The notes under the pieces were generated by a model. The model did no database searches. It was not told the origin of the DNA and worked only from the letters and a program-made list of their open reading frames with translations. A program made the translations under genes and the position numbers. Of a stretch of DNA of 13,832 nt, positions 1 through 7,285 are shown piece after piece. The stretch lies in contig JAUWWU010000004.1 in assembly GCA_030616695.1 (NCBI GenBank), positions 1-13,832 on the forward strand, given 5' to 3'. The stretch comes from Candidatus Omnitrophota bacterium (GTDB lineage: Bacteria > Omnitrophota > Gorgyraeia > JAHIPI01). Within the stretch, counting starts at the first letter, position 1; the number at the start of each line of letters is the position of its first letter.

Positions 1-1016
1 CTGTCGCAGACCAATACGGCATCCGGCGTAACGACAACTATAATATTATCCACGCCTATAGTGCCTACAAGGCGTTCCTCATCCGAAAATATCAGGCTTT
101 CTTTCGTATCCACACCTACATGCTTTCCGAAAACGGCGTTTCCGTTTTTGTCCTTTTTCGCCAGGGCGGCGATACTATCAAACGAGCCTAAATCGCTCCA
201 TTGAAAATCAGACGGTACCATCTGCACATTCTCGCTTTTTTCCAAAACGGCGTAATCCAGGGATTCGCTCTTAAGCTTCTTATACACCTTCTTCAATCTC
301 GCATCAAACGCACCTTTCTTCTTTATGTCGGGAAGCGTAATAAGCCCCTTATATAAGGCCGGGGTGTATTTTTTCAGCATCTTCAGCATAACGGAAGTCC
401 TGAATATGAAAATGCCGCTGTTCCAGAAATACCTGCCGTCCGCAATCAGCCTTGTGGCCCTTTCGACATCGGGTTTTTCTATAAACTTTGTGACCTTGTA
501 AGCCTTTTTCGCAGAAATCTGCGAAGGCCTTTCATTTATGCCGATATAGCCGTATGAACTTTTCGCGAAAGTAGGCCTTATGCCAAGCGTAACTATGGCC
601 TCCTCGCCGGCGGCTGTCTCTATAGCCATATTGATAGCGCTTAAAAAGTTCTTTTTATTGCCTATGAGGGCGTCGCTCGGCATGGCTATAAGGATAGAAT
701 CTTTATCTTCTTTAAATGCCAATAAAGCGGCTAACCCTACGGCCGGAGCCGTATTCCTCCCCAAAGGCTCTACGACCACCCTTTTTATGCCGCGTTTTTT
801 GAACTGTTTTTTCGCATAAGCCAAAGTGATCTTACCCGTAACAATGAATATGTTCCTGGGGACGATCTTCTTTGCGCGCTCTACCGCATCTTCGATAAAG
901 GTTTTCTTGCTTAATACTTTAAGGTTCTGCTTAGGGAGATAACCTCTACTCTTCGGCCACAGGCGCTTGCCCTTTCCGCCGGCCAATATAGCTATAAAAA
1001 CATTATTTTTACCCAT
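1..1016 (-). CDS. manC: Mannose-1-phosphate guanylyltransferase (partial, C-terminus beyond left edge)
   Basis: Makes GDP-mannose from mannose-1-phosphate and GTP in the cytoplasm, feeding polysaccharide and GDP-sugar synthesis. I translated the frame by hand from the ATG at 1016; it stays open for 338 codons to the window edge. The N-terminus shows the nucleotidyltransferase signature AGGKGKRLWPKSR followed by LPKQNL, matching the family pattern AGGxGTRLWPxSR...PKQFL. Further on are EPLGRNTAPA, SYGYIG, FIEKPD, FWNSGIFIF and FQWSDLGSF, all in the expected order, and the visible part ends at TPDAVLVCD, close to the usual end of the short (about 350-360 residue) single-domain type. Probably about 20 residues are missing. 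Deviations from the textbook signature are Lys for Thr in GKR and Asn for Phe in PKQN. The start is supported by AGAGGTGA just upstream. It follows trpA by 46 bases with no terminator seen. The family is clear; the choice of symbol is conventional. Confidence 0.9.
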   Translation of the reverse strand, partial: MGKNNVFIAILAGGKGKRLWPKSRGYLPKQNLKVLSKKTFIEDAVERAKKIVPRNIFIVTGKITLAYAKKQFKKRGIKRVVVEPLGRNTAPAVGLAALLAFKEDKDSILIAMPSDALIGNKKNFLSAINMAIETAAGEEAIVTLGIRPTFAKSSYGYIGINERPSQISAKKAYKVTKFIEKPDVERATRLIADGRYFWNSGIFIFRTSVMLKMLKKYTPALYKGLITLPDIKKKGAFDARLKKVYKKLKSESLDYAVLEKSENVQMVPSDFQWSDLGSFDSIAALAKKDKNGNAVFGKHVGVDTKESLIFSDEERLVGTIGVDNIIVVVTPDAVLVCD

Positions 1017-1020
1017 ATCG

Positions 1021-1028
1021 TCACCTCT
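1021..1028 (-). promoter_or_regulatory. Ribosome binding site of the guanylyltransferase gene
   Basis: Read on the minus strand this is AGAGGTGA, with the GAGG core 7 bases from the ATG at 1016. It fixes the start of a gene whose 3' end is outside the window. Confidence 0.75.
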
Positions 1029-1062
1029 TAATTCTTCTAAGTTTATCATCTAGGAAAAATTT

Positions 1063-1863
1063 TTATTCATTATGAACGGCTTTGGCTAAACGCGAGGCAA
1101 ATTTTCCCACTTCTTTGACAAGCGTTTTTTTGCCTCTGTTTTTGTTGATGACATCTATGACAGCGCTCCCGACGATCACGCCGTCAGCGGCCTTCGAAAC
1201 AAGCCTCGCCTGTTTCTCTGTAGAGATGCCAAATCCCACACATACAGGTTTATCGGTAATGCGCCTTATCTTCCTTATATTAGTCGCTATGTGGGGCGAT
1301 ATACGGTCTCTCGCGCCCGTAATGCCCGTTAACGAAACATAATATATAAAACCCTTTGAATGCCTCGCGATCAATTTTAGGCGTCCGGACGTACTCGTGG
1401 GGGACGCAAGAAATATAATATAAAAATCCTTTCCTTTGGTCCGCCTTTCGATCTCAGCCGCCTCTTCGGGAGGGAGGTCCGGGAATATCACGCCGTCGAC
1501 CCCGCATCCGGCAGCCTCTTTTACGAAATCCTTCATCCCGTAGCAATAAACGGGATTGAGGTAACTCATGAGGACTATAGGTATTTCGCTTTTTCTTCTG
1601 ATGTTCCTGACGGTCTTCAGTATCTTTTTTAACGTCGTGCCCTTCTTAAGCGACATCTCTGATGACTTTTGTATGGTGAGACCGTCGGCCATGGGGTCGG
1701 AAAACGGCACGCCTATCTCTATGATATCGGCGCCCGCCTTCTCCAGCTCCGGGACTATCCGTTCGGTCTCAGAAAGGCTCGGAAAACCGGCCGTCAGGTA
1801 TACTATAAAAGCCTTCTTTTTTTCTCTCTTCAGCCTGTTAAAGGTCTTTTTTATGCGGTTCAT
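1063..1863 (-). CDS. trpA: Tryptophan synthase alpha chain
   Basis: Cleaves indole-3-glycerol phosphate to indole and glyceraldehyde-3-phosphate; indole is channelled to TrpB in the alpha2beta2 complex. The 266 residues match the usual length. The catalytic pair falls at the canonical numbers: Glu49 in DIIEIGVPFSDP and Asp60 in MADG. The mobile loop TGITGARDR and the phosphate-binding VGFGIS and VIVGSAV segments are present. The gene starts three bases after the trpB stop. No good Shine-Dalgarno lies right before the ATG (the sequence there is CGCTAAAAA; an AAGGA sits about 17 bases upstream inside trpB), so translation is probably coupled to trpB. No other trp genes are in view. Confidence 0.97.
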   Translation of the reverse strand: MNRIKKTFNRLKREKKKAFIVYLTAGFPSLSETERIVPELEKAGADIIEIGVPFSDPMADGLTIQKSSEMSLKKGTTLKKILKTVRNIRRKSEIPIVLMSYLNPVYCYGMKDFVKEAAGCGVDGVIFPDLPPEEAAEIERRTKGKDFYIIFLASPTSTSGRLKLIARHSKGFIYYVSLTGITGARDRISPHIATNIRKIRRITDKPVCVGFGISTEKQARLVSKAADGVIVGSAVIDVINKNRGKKTLVKEVGKFASRLAKAVHNE

Positions 1864-1866
1864 TTT

Positions 1867-3045
1867 TTAGCGTATTGCGTCCTTTACAATATCTATATCC
1901 TTATCGCCTCTGCCGGAGAGGCATATTATTATGATATCGCTCTTCCTGAGCCGCGGCGCAAGTTTTAATACATGAGAAACCGCATGGGCCGGCTCAAGGG
2001 CCGGTATCATGCCTTCTGTTTCTGAAAGCACCTTAAAGCCAAGCAACGCCTCTTTATCGTTAACGGCGATGTATCTGGCGCGTTTTATCTGTTTATAATA
2101 AGAATGTTCGGGGCCTACGCCGGGATAATCCAATCCGGCGCTGACAGAATGGGTCACGTCGATCTGGCCGTCTTTATTCTGCAGAACATAGCTTTTGCTG
2201 CCGTGAAGTATCCCTATCTCCCCTTTCAGAAGGGAAGCTGCGTGCTTTGAAGACGAGAGCCCGAGACCGCCTGCCTCCACGCCTATAAAGCCGACCTTCT
2301 TGTCCCTGAAAAAAGGATAGAAAAGCCCTATGGAATTGCTTCCTCCTCCGACACAGGCAACAAGATACTTGGGAAGCTTGCCTTCCAGTTTAAGGATCTG
2401 GCGCCTCGTCTCCTTGCCGATAACCAATTGAAAGTCTCTGACCATCATAGGGTAGGGATGCGGCCCTACTACGGAGCCAAGGACATAATGGGTGGTCCTT
2501 ATATTGGTAACCCAGTCGCGCAGGGTCTCGTTTATAGCGTCTTTTAATGTCTTTGAGCCGCTTGCGACGGGAACAACCTTCGCTCCCAACAGCCTCATCC
2601 TGAAGACATTGAGCGCCTGCCGCCTTATATCCTCCTCGCCCATATATACAACACATTCGCATCCGAACAGAGCTGCGGCTGTCGCCGTTGCCACGCCGTG
2701 CTGGCCGGCGCCTGTCTCGGCTATTATGCGCTTTTTCCCCATCCGCTTCGCCAAGAGTAGCTGGCCAAGGGTATTATTTATCTTATGCGCTCCCGTATGC
2801 AGGAGGTCCTCGCGCTTCAGGTATATCTTTGCGCCATTTAATTTCTCCGTAAGCCTGCGCGCGAAATACAGAGGCGTCGGCCTTCCCGCAAAATCTTTAA
2901 GGTAGCCGTTTAACTCATCCCTGAATTTAGGGTCTCTTTTTGCCTTAGCGTATTCCGCCTCAAGCTCTTTAAGGGCTGCCATAAGGGTTTCAGGGACGTA
3001 TTTTCCGCCGAAATTCCTAAAGTACCCTGCTTTGTTGGGTAACAT
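1867..3045 (-). CDS. trpB: Tryptophan synthase beta chain
   Basis: PLP-dependent condensation of indole with serine to give tryptophan, the last step of the pathway, in complex with TrpA. The 392 residues are the normal length for the TrpB1 type. The N-terminus [15 protein letters not shown] is typical. Lys88 in HTGAHKINN is the PLP Schiff-base lysine, Glu110 in AETGAGQHG the catalytic acid, and GGGSN (233-237) holds the PLP phosphate. The [13 protein letters not shown] and [12 protein letters not shown] segments are also standard. Start: AGAGG at 3051-3055 with a 5-base spacer before the ATG. It forms a two-gene unit with trpA. The 62 bases separating it from the glycosidase gene upstream contain a possible promoter, so it may be expressed independently of the glycan operon. 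Confidence 0.97.
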   Translation of the reverse strand: MLPNKAGYFRNFGGKYVPETLMAALKELEAEYAKAKRDPKFRDELNGYLKDFAGRPTPLYFARRLTEKLNGAKIYLKREDLLHTGAHKINNTLGQLLLAKRMGKKRIIAETGAGQHGVATATAAALFGCECVVYMGEEDIRRQALNVFRMRLLGAKVVPVASGSKTLKDAINETLRDWVTNIRTTHYVLGSVVGPHPYPMMVRDFQLVIGKETRRQILKLEGKLPKYLVACVGGGSNSIGLFYPFFRDKKVGFIGVEAGGLGLSSSKHAASLLKGEIGILHGSKSYVLQNKDGQIDVTHSVSAGLDYPGVGPEHSYYKQIKRARYIAVNDKEALLGFKVLSETEGMIPALEPAHAVSHVLKLAPRLRKSDIIIICLSGRGDKDIDIVKDAIR

Positions 3046-3076
3046 GGTTTCCTCTGAAGTAGCAACTCTTCCGACT

Positions 3077-3104
3077 ATTGTAATTTGTGATTTGTAATTT
3101 GTAA
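3077..3104 (-). repeat. Four tandem copies of a 7-base unit (TTACAAA type)
   Basis: Read on the minus strand the units are TTACAAA, TTACAAA, TCACAAA and TTACAAT, directly abutting. They occupy nearly half of the 62-base gap between the GH35 gene and trpB and begin three bases after the GH35 stop codon. Function unknown: slippage-generated microsatellite, protein-binding site array, or part of a promoter. Confidence 0.85.
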
Positions 3105-3105
3105 C
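3077..3105 (-). promoter_or_regulatory. Candidate sigma-70 type promoter for trpBA
   Basis: On the minus strand, GTTACA at 3105-3100 (4 of 6 to TTGACA) is followed after 17 bases by TACAAT at 3082-3077 (5 of 6 to TATAAT). This would leave a leader of roughly 25 bases before the trpB ATG at 3045. The tract is A/T-rich and made of 7-base repeats, which makes chance promoter-like matches easy, so this is tentative. Confidence 0.3.
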
Positions 3106-3107
3106 TT

Positions 3108-5495
3108 TTAAATAATAACCAGCTGTTGCTTTTCTCCGTTAAGCCTAAAGGCCAGTTTAAGCAGGCCGTCTTTATGCTTAAACGGAATCTCGGTTCCGTC
3201 AAGGCTTACGCTATGAGGCCTTCTTATTTCAAAAGCCATCTCACACGGGCCGCCGCAACCGCCATGGAACGTCAGCCTCAATTCCCTATCCGTGCAATAA
3301 GCCTTCAATATCTCTGCGGTAGAATACCTTATTTTCACTCTTCTCGAAAGCGGCACGTTAAGCGGCAATATATAAGCGCTCCTGTTGGGAAGGAGAAGCC
3401 TGCCTTCCTGCGGCATCGTGAGAGATTTGCCTAATCCGGGGATCCTGAAATTCAGCTCGACCTCTTTAGGCTCATCATTAAAATTACAAAGGGCCAGGAA
3501 GCCGTGTTTTTTATTCGACCTCATGACTGCGTGCACATCCAGCGGCGATACCTTTACGCAGGGTTCGAGGTTGAGCAGTTGCATAAAATGCGAAATAAGG
3601 TCTATATGGCAATCCAGCGTATGCATAACGCCGAAACCCAGCACTAACAGTTTGCCCTTCTTGATCTTTTTGAGGATACCGCACGGCTTTTTATCTTTAG
3701 TCCGTGCCACTATCCGCCTTTTCTTCGAATCGAATAAGGTTATACCCCCCTCTACGGAATAATCCTTTCCGGACACAAAAACGAGATTCTCGTCCCTGGT
3801 CTCGCTTATTCCTATCTCAAATTCTTTTAAAAGCGCGTCTTCTCTCAAAAGCGACATATTCTTGGTAGGGAGGGTGGGGTTCATAATAAGGGTGCCTCCC
3901 TTCCTTACATATTCGACCAGTTTCAGCTGTGTGGCCCTGTCCATGTAGTCAAGAGAGAATACCCACATCGCCGGTATCTCGTGCAAGTCCCTATCTTTAA
4001 TGCGCTCTATATCAAGCAGCCTGTAATTAAAGCCGTTAAGCGCCAGGAGCCTGGCTATTCCGTCAAAGAAAAATTTATCCCTTGCGGCCTTCATCTGGTT
4101 TACGACAGAGCCCTTCAGGTAAGCCGTCTCGTAGTAAGGCGCGTAAAGCCCTATTGCGAAATCATAATTCTTCTTTGTATCCGCGATCTGTTCGCCGAAC
4201 GCCTTCAGGAATTCTCCCACATCTTCCAACGGTTTCAGCCTGGGAGTTTTTTTGCCGTGGCTTGTTATGGGTGCCTGCCACTCGTGATACGTCCCGCGAA
4301 AGCCGAACCCCGGGGGATTTACGCCGCCGCAGAACATATACGCGTTAAGCCCGTTGATCTCATGGCCTAAGGTGCACCGCAATAGGAGATTGATATCGCT
4401 CGGGTATATCCGGGGCCTGTCGTTCATGCCGCCTACCTGTGTCTCAACGGCCATCCTGGGGGCAACCCCGTCCCCTATCATATTCATGCCCTCTGTCATG
4501 AGTATAGTGTCATGAAAATTCTCAAAGTTCAGGTTTCTCGTCTGATAGGCGCCGCCGAAAATAAGATGCGGGACGTATTTCACAAAATCCCTGAACTGCA
4601 GTATGTTCATCAATCCATGGTCTGCCCTCGCGCAGATGTTGTAATCCCAGTACATCGCGATATTGGCGATAAGGGGAAGGTTGATCTTGGCCTTTCCGGC
4701 CTTCTCCGCCAAAGAATGATAATAGGAGGCGTAAAAATCCCGGTAAAAACGGACCCAATCCCAGCATCTTGTCACGCCTTCTTCGTCGACATCGCCCTTC
4801 GGCTGGGTCATTTCCTCAAAACTTACGTGGTTTGTGTAATACTTATCGTTAAGCACCGCGAGGTCGTTTTTATAAAGTTTCTCCAGATACTGTCCGTACG
4901 CCCGGGTGGTCGATTCATTATAATCCGGGTCGTTCATAACCCAGTTCATCATGCCTATCTCATTGTCGAGCTGAACCAGCATTACGGGGCCGCCCTTATA
5001 CAGTACGTTCTTATGGACCAGGGGCAATATCTTAGAATACCACTTTGATACATGCTCCTGAAAAAGCGGGTGCATGTAAGATATCATAGCTTCGTGGGGA
5101 ACATTGCCGCCTTTCTTGTTCTTCGCCCGGGCTTCCTGGTATTTTTCCAAAAACCACGACGGCGTGCCCTCGCCTTTTATCTCCGAATTACATACCGGGC
5201 CTACCCTGGCTATAAGGAAAAATCCCGCGTTTTTAATAAGCTTTATAAAATATGACAGGTCTTTTTGCGGGGACGTCTTTCCGGTAAAGTCAAATTTACC
5301 TTCCTCGGACTCGTGCCAGTTCCAGGGCATGTAGGTGCTTATGGTGTTCAACCCCGCCTCTTTGGCCTTTCTAAGCCTGTCCTGCCATTTGTCCCTCGGT
5401 ATCCTGAAATAATGTATCTCCCCGGAATAAATGATAAACGGCCTTCCGTTCAGCAGGAATTTTCCGTTTTTTAATTCGATCTTATTTCTCTTCAT
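3108..5495 (-). CDS. GH35 family beta-galactosidase-like glycoside hydrolase
   Basis: Predicted retaining glycosidase that removes a terminal beta-linked sugar, classically galactose. The 795 residues begin with the hallmark GH35 TIM-barrel start: [19 protein letters not shown] (23-41), then [15 protein letters not shown] and FDFTG. Glu179 in QLDNEIG is the expected acid/base (family form QVENEYG). Glu351 in AVETQVGG is the best nucleophile candidate, by analogy with the EFQGG motif; Glu335 in MTEG is an alternative. [16 protein letters not shown] and YHEWQAPIT follow as in GH35. Residues about 445-545 (YAPYYE, then WVFSLDYMD and [12 protein letters not shown]) look like the GH42 middle, glutamine-amidotransferase-like domain, and the rest is beta-rich. 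There is no signal peptide, so it is likely cytoplasmic. Its ATG lies three bases after the stop of the preceding gene, with AGGTG overlapping that stop, which suggests coupling. Exact substrate uncertain. Confidence 0.85.
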   Translation of the reverse strand: MKRNKIELKNGKFLLNGRPFIIYSGEIHYFRIPRDKWQDRLRKAKEAGLNTISTYMPWNWHESEEGKFDFTGKTSPQKDLSYFIKLIKNAGFFLIARVGPVCNSEIKGEGTPSWFLEKYQEARAKNKKGGNVPHEAMISYMHPLFQEHVSKWYSKILPLVHKNVLYKGGPVMLVQLDNEIGMMNWVMNDPDYNESTTRAYGQYLEKLYKNDLAVLNDKYYTNHVSFEEMTQPKGDVDEEGVTRCWDWVRFYRDFYASYYHSLAEKAGKAKINLPLIANIAMYWDYNICARADHGLMNILQFRDFVKYVPHLIFGGAYQTRNLNFENFHDTILMTEGMNMIGDGVAPRMAVETQVGGMNDRPRIYPSDINLLLRCTLGHEINGLNAYMFCGGVNPPGFGFRGTYHEWQAPITSHGKKTPRLKPLEDVGEFLKAFGEQIADTKKNYDFAIGLYAPYYETAYLKGSVVNQMKAARDKFFFDGIARLLALNGFNYRLLDIERIKDRDLHEIPAMWVFSLDYMDRATQLKLVEYVRKGGTLIMNPTLPTKNMSLLREDALLKEFEIGISETRDENLVFVSGKDYSVEGGITLFDSKKRRIVARTKDKKPCGILKKIKKGKLLVLGFGVMHTLDCHIDLISHFMQLLNLEPCVKVSPLDVHAVMRSNKKHGFLALCNFNDEPKEVELNFRIPGLGKSLTMPQEGRLLLPNRSAYILPLNVPLSRRVKIRYSTAEILKAYCTDRELRLTFHGGCGGPCEMAFEIRRPHSVSLDGTEIPFKHKDGLLKLAFRLNGEKQQLVII

Positions 5496-5498
5496 GGT

Positions 5499-7283
5499 TC
5501 ACCTTTCCAGTCCTATTCTATCCAGATATACCACACAATGCTCAACGGGGCGCCTGGACCGTATGGCAAAAGAGATCTCTATTATGCCGGAGAGGCCAAA
5601 GAGGTTGTCCCCGTAGGTCACGCCGTCGTAAGGGTCCCGCGAAAAATCTTTCCATAAGTCAAATTTATACCACGTCCATCCGTTTTTATTCAAAAAGATG
5701 GGCGGAGAACTGTATATCTCGCCCTCTCTGTCTTTTACGCTAAGATTTGCTATGTTGTTGGTGTAGCCGCTTGTCTCGTTGGAATATACCCATACGCTCA
5801 ATATATTATAAACGCTCCAATCCTGCCGGTACAGGAATTTTCTTCTTATCACGGCAGAGGCCGTCTTCGCATTTTCATTAGGGGTAAATTCGATGCGCAT
5901 CGCATGCCCGTTATCCACCGAAAGCCCGTCCGTCCAATCCATGCTGATATCCGCCTTATTCAGCGAAAAAAGGTCTGCCGGATACGCGGTCTGAAACTTT
6001 ATATCCGTATATTCAAAATCATCCACCATCGGGGTGAACTGATAATCGATGTCGTGGTCCAGGTCTTCGATCACTTTATTTGACTTCTCCAGGCTCTCAA
6101 ATGCGGAAAACGGGTTAAAATTATTCTTCGCAAAAAAATACCAGGTCGTGCTCGAAACGCACAGCGGCTTATCCTGCATTAGCCAGCTGTCGTAAACGGG
6201 CGTCCCTTCATTGCTGGCATAGGGAAGGCCTTTTGCATAAGGAAAAGCCGGGCTGTCCGTAAGGCACTTGTCCAGCTCGTTCATAAAATGGTCTCTCTCT
6301 TCGTACCTCCCTGCCCTGTCAAAAGCCAGGACCATGTGGGCCGTCCCTTCAAACCAGACGGCATCCTTGTCCGGAAAAGGCGAGGTGTGATAGGTGGAGC
6401 CAAAATCAAATCCTTCCACTTCCACGCCTTTGACCTTATAGAATTGGGTGTTCAGCCCTTTATCAATGGCAAAATCGAGGCTCCGGGCGTATTCGTCCCC
6501 CAAACTTAGCACTGCCCAACTTGAAAGGTCCGTCGCAAAATTGGGGTTGCGCCGGCCTAAATAAAACCTAAGGGCCTTTTCATCCCATACGTCGTCATAA
6601 AGCCATTTCTTTATTTCTTTGGCCGCTTTAAGGTATTTTTCCTCGCCGCTTATTATTCCAAAATCCCGCAGTGCCGCGTAGCAATCGAAATTATGCTCCG
6701 ACGATATCCAGATCATGGGTTTACCGTTTCCGTAATAACCGCCTATTATGCCTCCTTCTATAGACTGCAGCGATATAAGCCAATCCGCTATATCCCTCGC
6801 GAGCGGGAAAAACTTCTTATCGCCGCTTTTGTTGAAATAGTAATTCAGGGTCATCAATACCCACGCGTTCGGGCCGGCTGCCCGGGTTTCAGTCTCCCTG
6901 CCGTCGCTTTTGTAGGCATCGGTAAAACCCCAGATATCGCCCTTTTCCCTGATATGCCTCTTTCTCACATTGTCAAAAAACTTAAATATCGCCTTAGCCT
7001 TTCCGTAGTCCCCGTTATAAGTAAATGCCATAGCGGCCAGGGCTTCGTCGTAAACGAAACAGTCCCGGCCCTTTTCATGGCTTGGTAAAAGACCCGTATG
7101 AAACACAAAAAATTGCCTGTTTGTCCTCTGGCCGGCTGCCAACCATTGATAGACCCGCTCAGTATCGGACCAGTCTTTCTCGCCGCGGACGGCCGTCATA
7201 TCCTGGATTATAGGGGTTAAAAAGAAGCCTCCCATAACCGCAACGGCCGCAATCAGCAATACAACCAATACCTTTTTCAACAT
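5499..7283 (-). CDS. Membrane-anchored alpha/alpha-barrel putative glycosidase with C-terminal carbohydrate-binding-like domain
   Basis: I do not recognise a named family. The 594 residues start with a hydrophobic segment (about 4-26, VLVVLLIAAVAVMGGFFL) with no clear signal peptidase site, so it is probably a signal anchor facing the periplasm. Residues about 40-390 look like a six-hairpin (alpha/alpha) toroid: repeated helix pairs, CFVYDEALAAMAF (75-87), AGPNAWVLMTL, SSEHNFDCYAAL (194-205) and DAVWFEGTAHMVLAF (307-321). Asp79, Glu80, Glu196, Asp200 and Glu312 are possible active-site acids. Residues about 418-594 form a beta-rich domain opening with VDDFEYTD and closing with VVYLDRIGL, like a jelly-roll carbohydrate-binding module. 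The start has GGAG five bases before the ATG, two bases after the upstream stop. Context suggests a polysaccharide-degrading or -editing role; an inactive binding protein cannot be excluded. Confidence 0.7.
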   Translation of the reverse strand: MLKKVLVVLLIAAVAVMGGFFLTPIIQDMTAVRGEKDWSDTERVYQWLAAGQRTNRQFFVFHTGLLPSHEKGRDCFVYDEALAAMAFTYNGDYGKAKAIFKFFDNVRKRHIREKGDIWGFTDAYKSDGRETETRAAGPNAWVLMTLNYYFNKSGDKKFFPLARDIADWLISLQSIEGGIIGGYYGNGKPMIWISSEHNFDCYAALRDFGIISGEEKYLKAAKEIKKWLYDDVWDEKALRFYLGRRNPNFATDLSSWAVLSLGDEYARSLDFAIDKGLNTQFYKVKGVEVEGFDFGSTYHTSPFPDKDAVWFEGTAHMVLAFDRAGRYEERDHFMNELDKCLTDSPAFPYAKGLPYASNEGTPVYDSWLMQDKPLCVSSTTWYFFAKNNFNPFSAFESLEKSNKVIEDLDHDIDYQFTPMVDDFEYTDIKFQTAYPADLFSLNKADISMDWTDGLSVDNGHAMRIEFTPNENAKTASAVIRRKFLYRQDWSVYNILSVWVYSNETSGYTNNIANLSVKDREGEIYSSPPIFLNKNGWTWYKFDLWKDFSRDPYDGVTYGDNLFGLSGIIEISFAIRSRRPVEHCVVYLDRIGLER

Positions 7284-7285
7284 TA

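Noticed and set aside
3046..3107. Rho-independent terminator after the GH35 gene
   Set aside because: Only a 4-base GAAG/CTTC pairing is present with no following T-run; this does not support a terminator.
3017..3202. Minus-strand open frame of 61 codons across the GH35/trpB junction
   Set aside because: It overlaps the ends of two well-supported genes in another frame, its middle is just the translated 7-mer repeat, and it shows no ribosome site or domain.
4512..5048. Plus-strand open frame of 178 codons
   Set aside because: It lies wholly opposite the conserved GH35 catalytic domain, has no recognisable motif, and no other plus-strand gene exists nearby.
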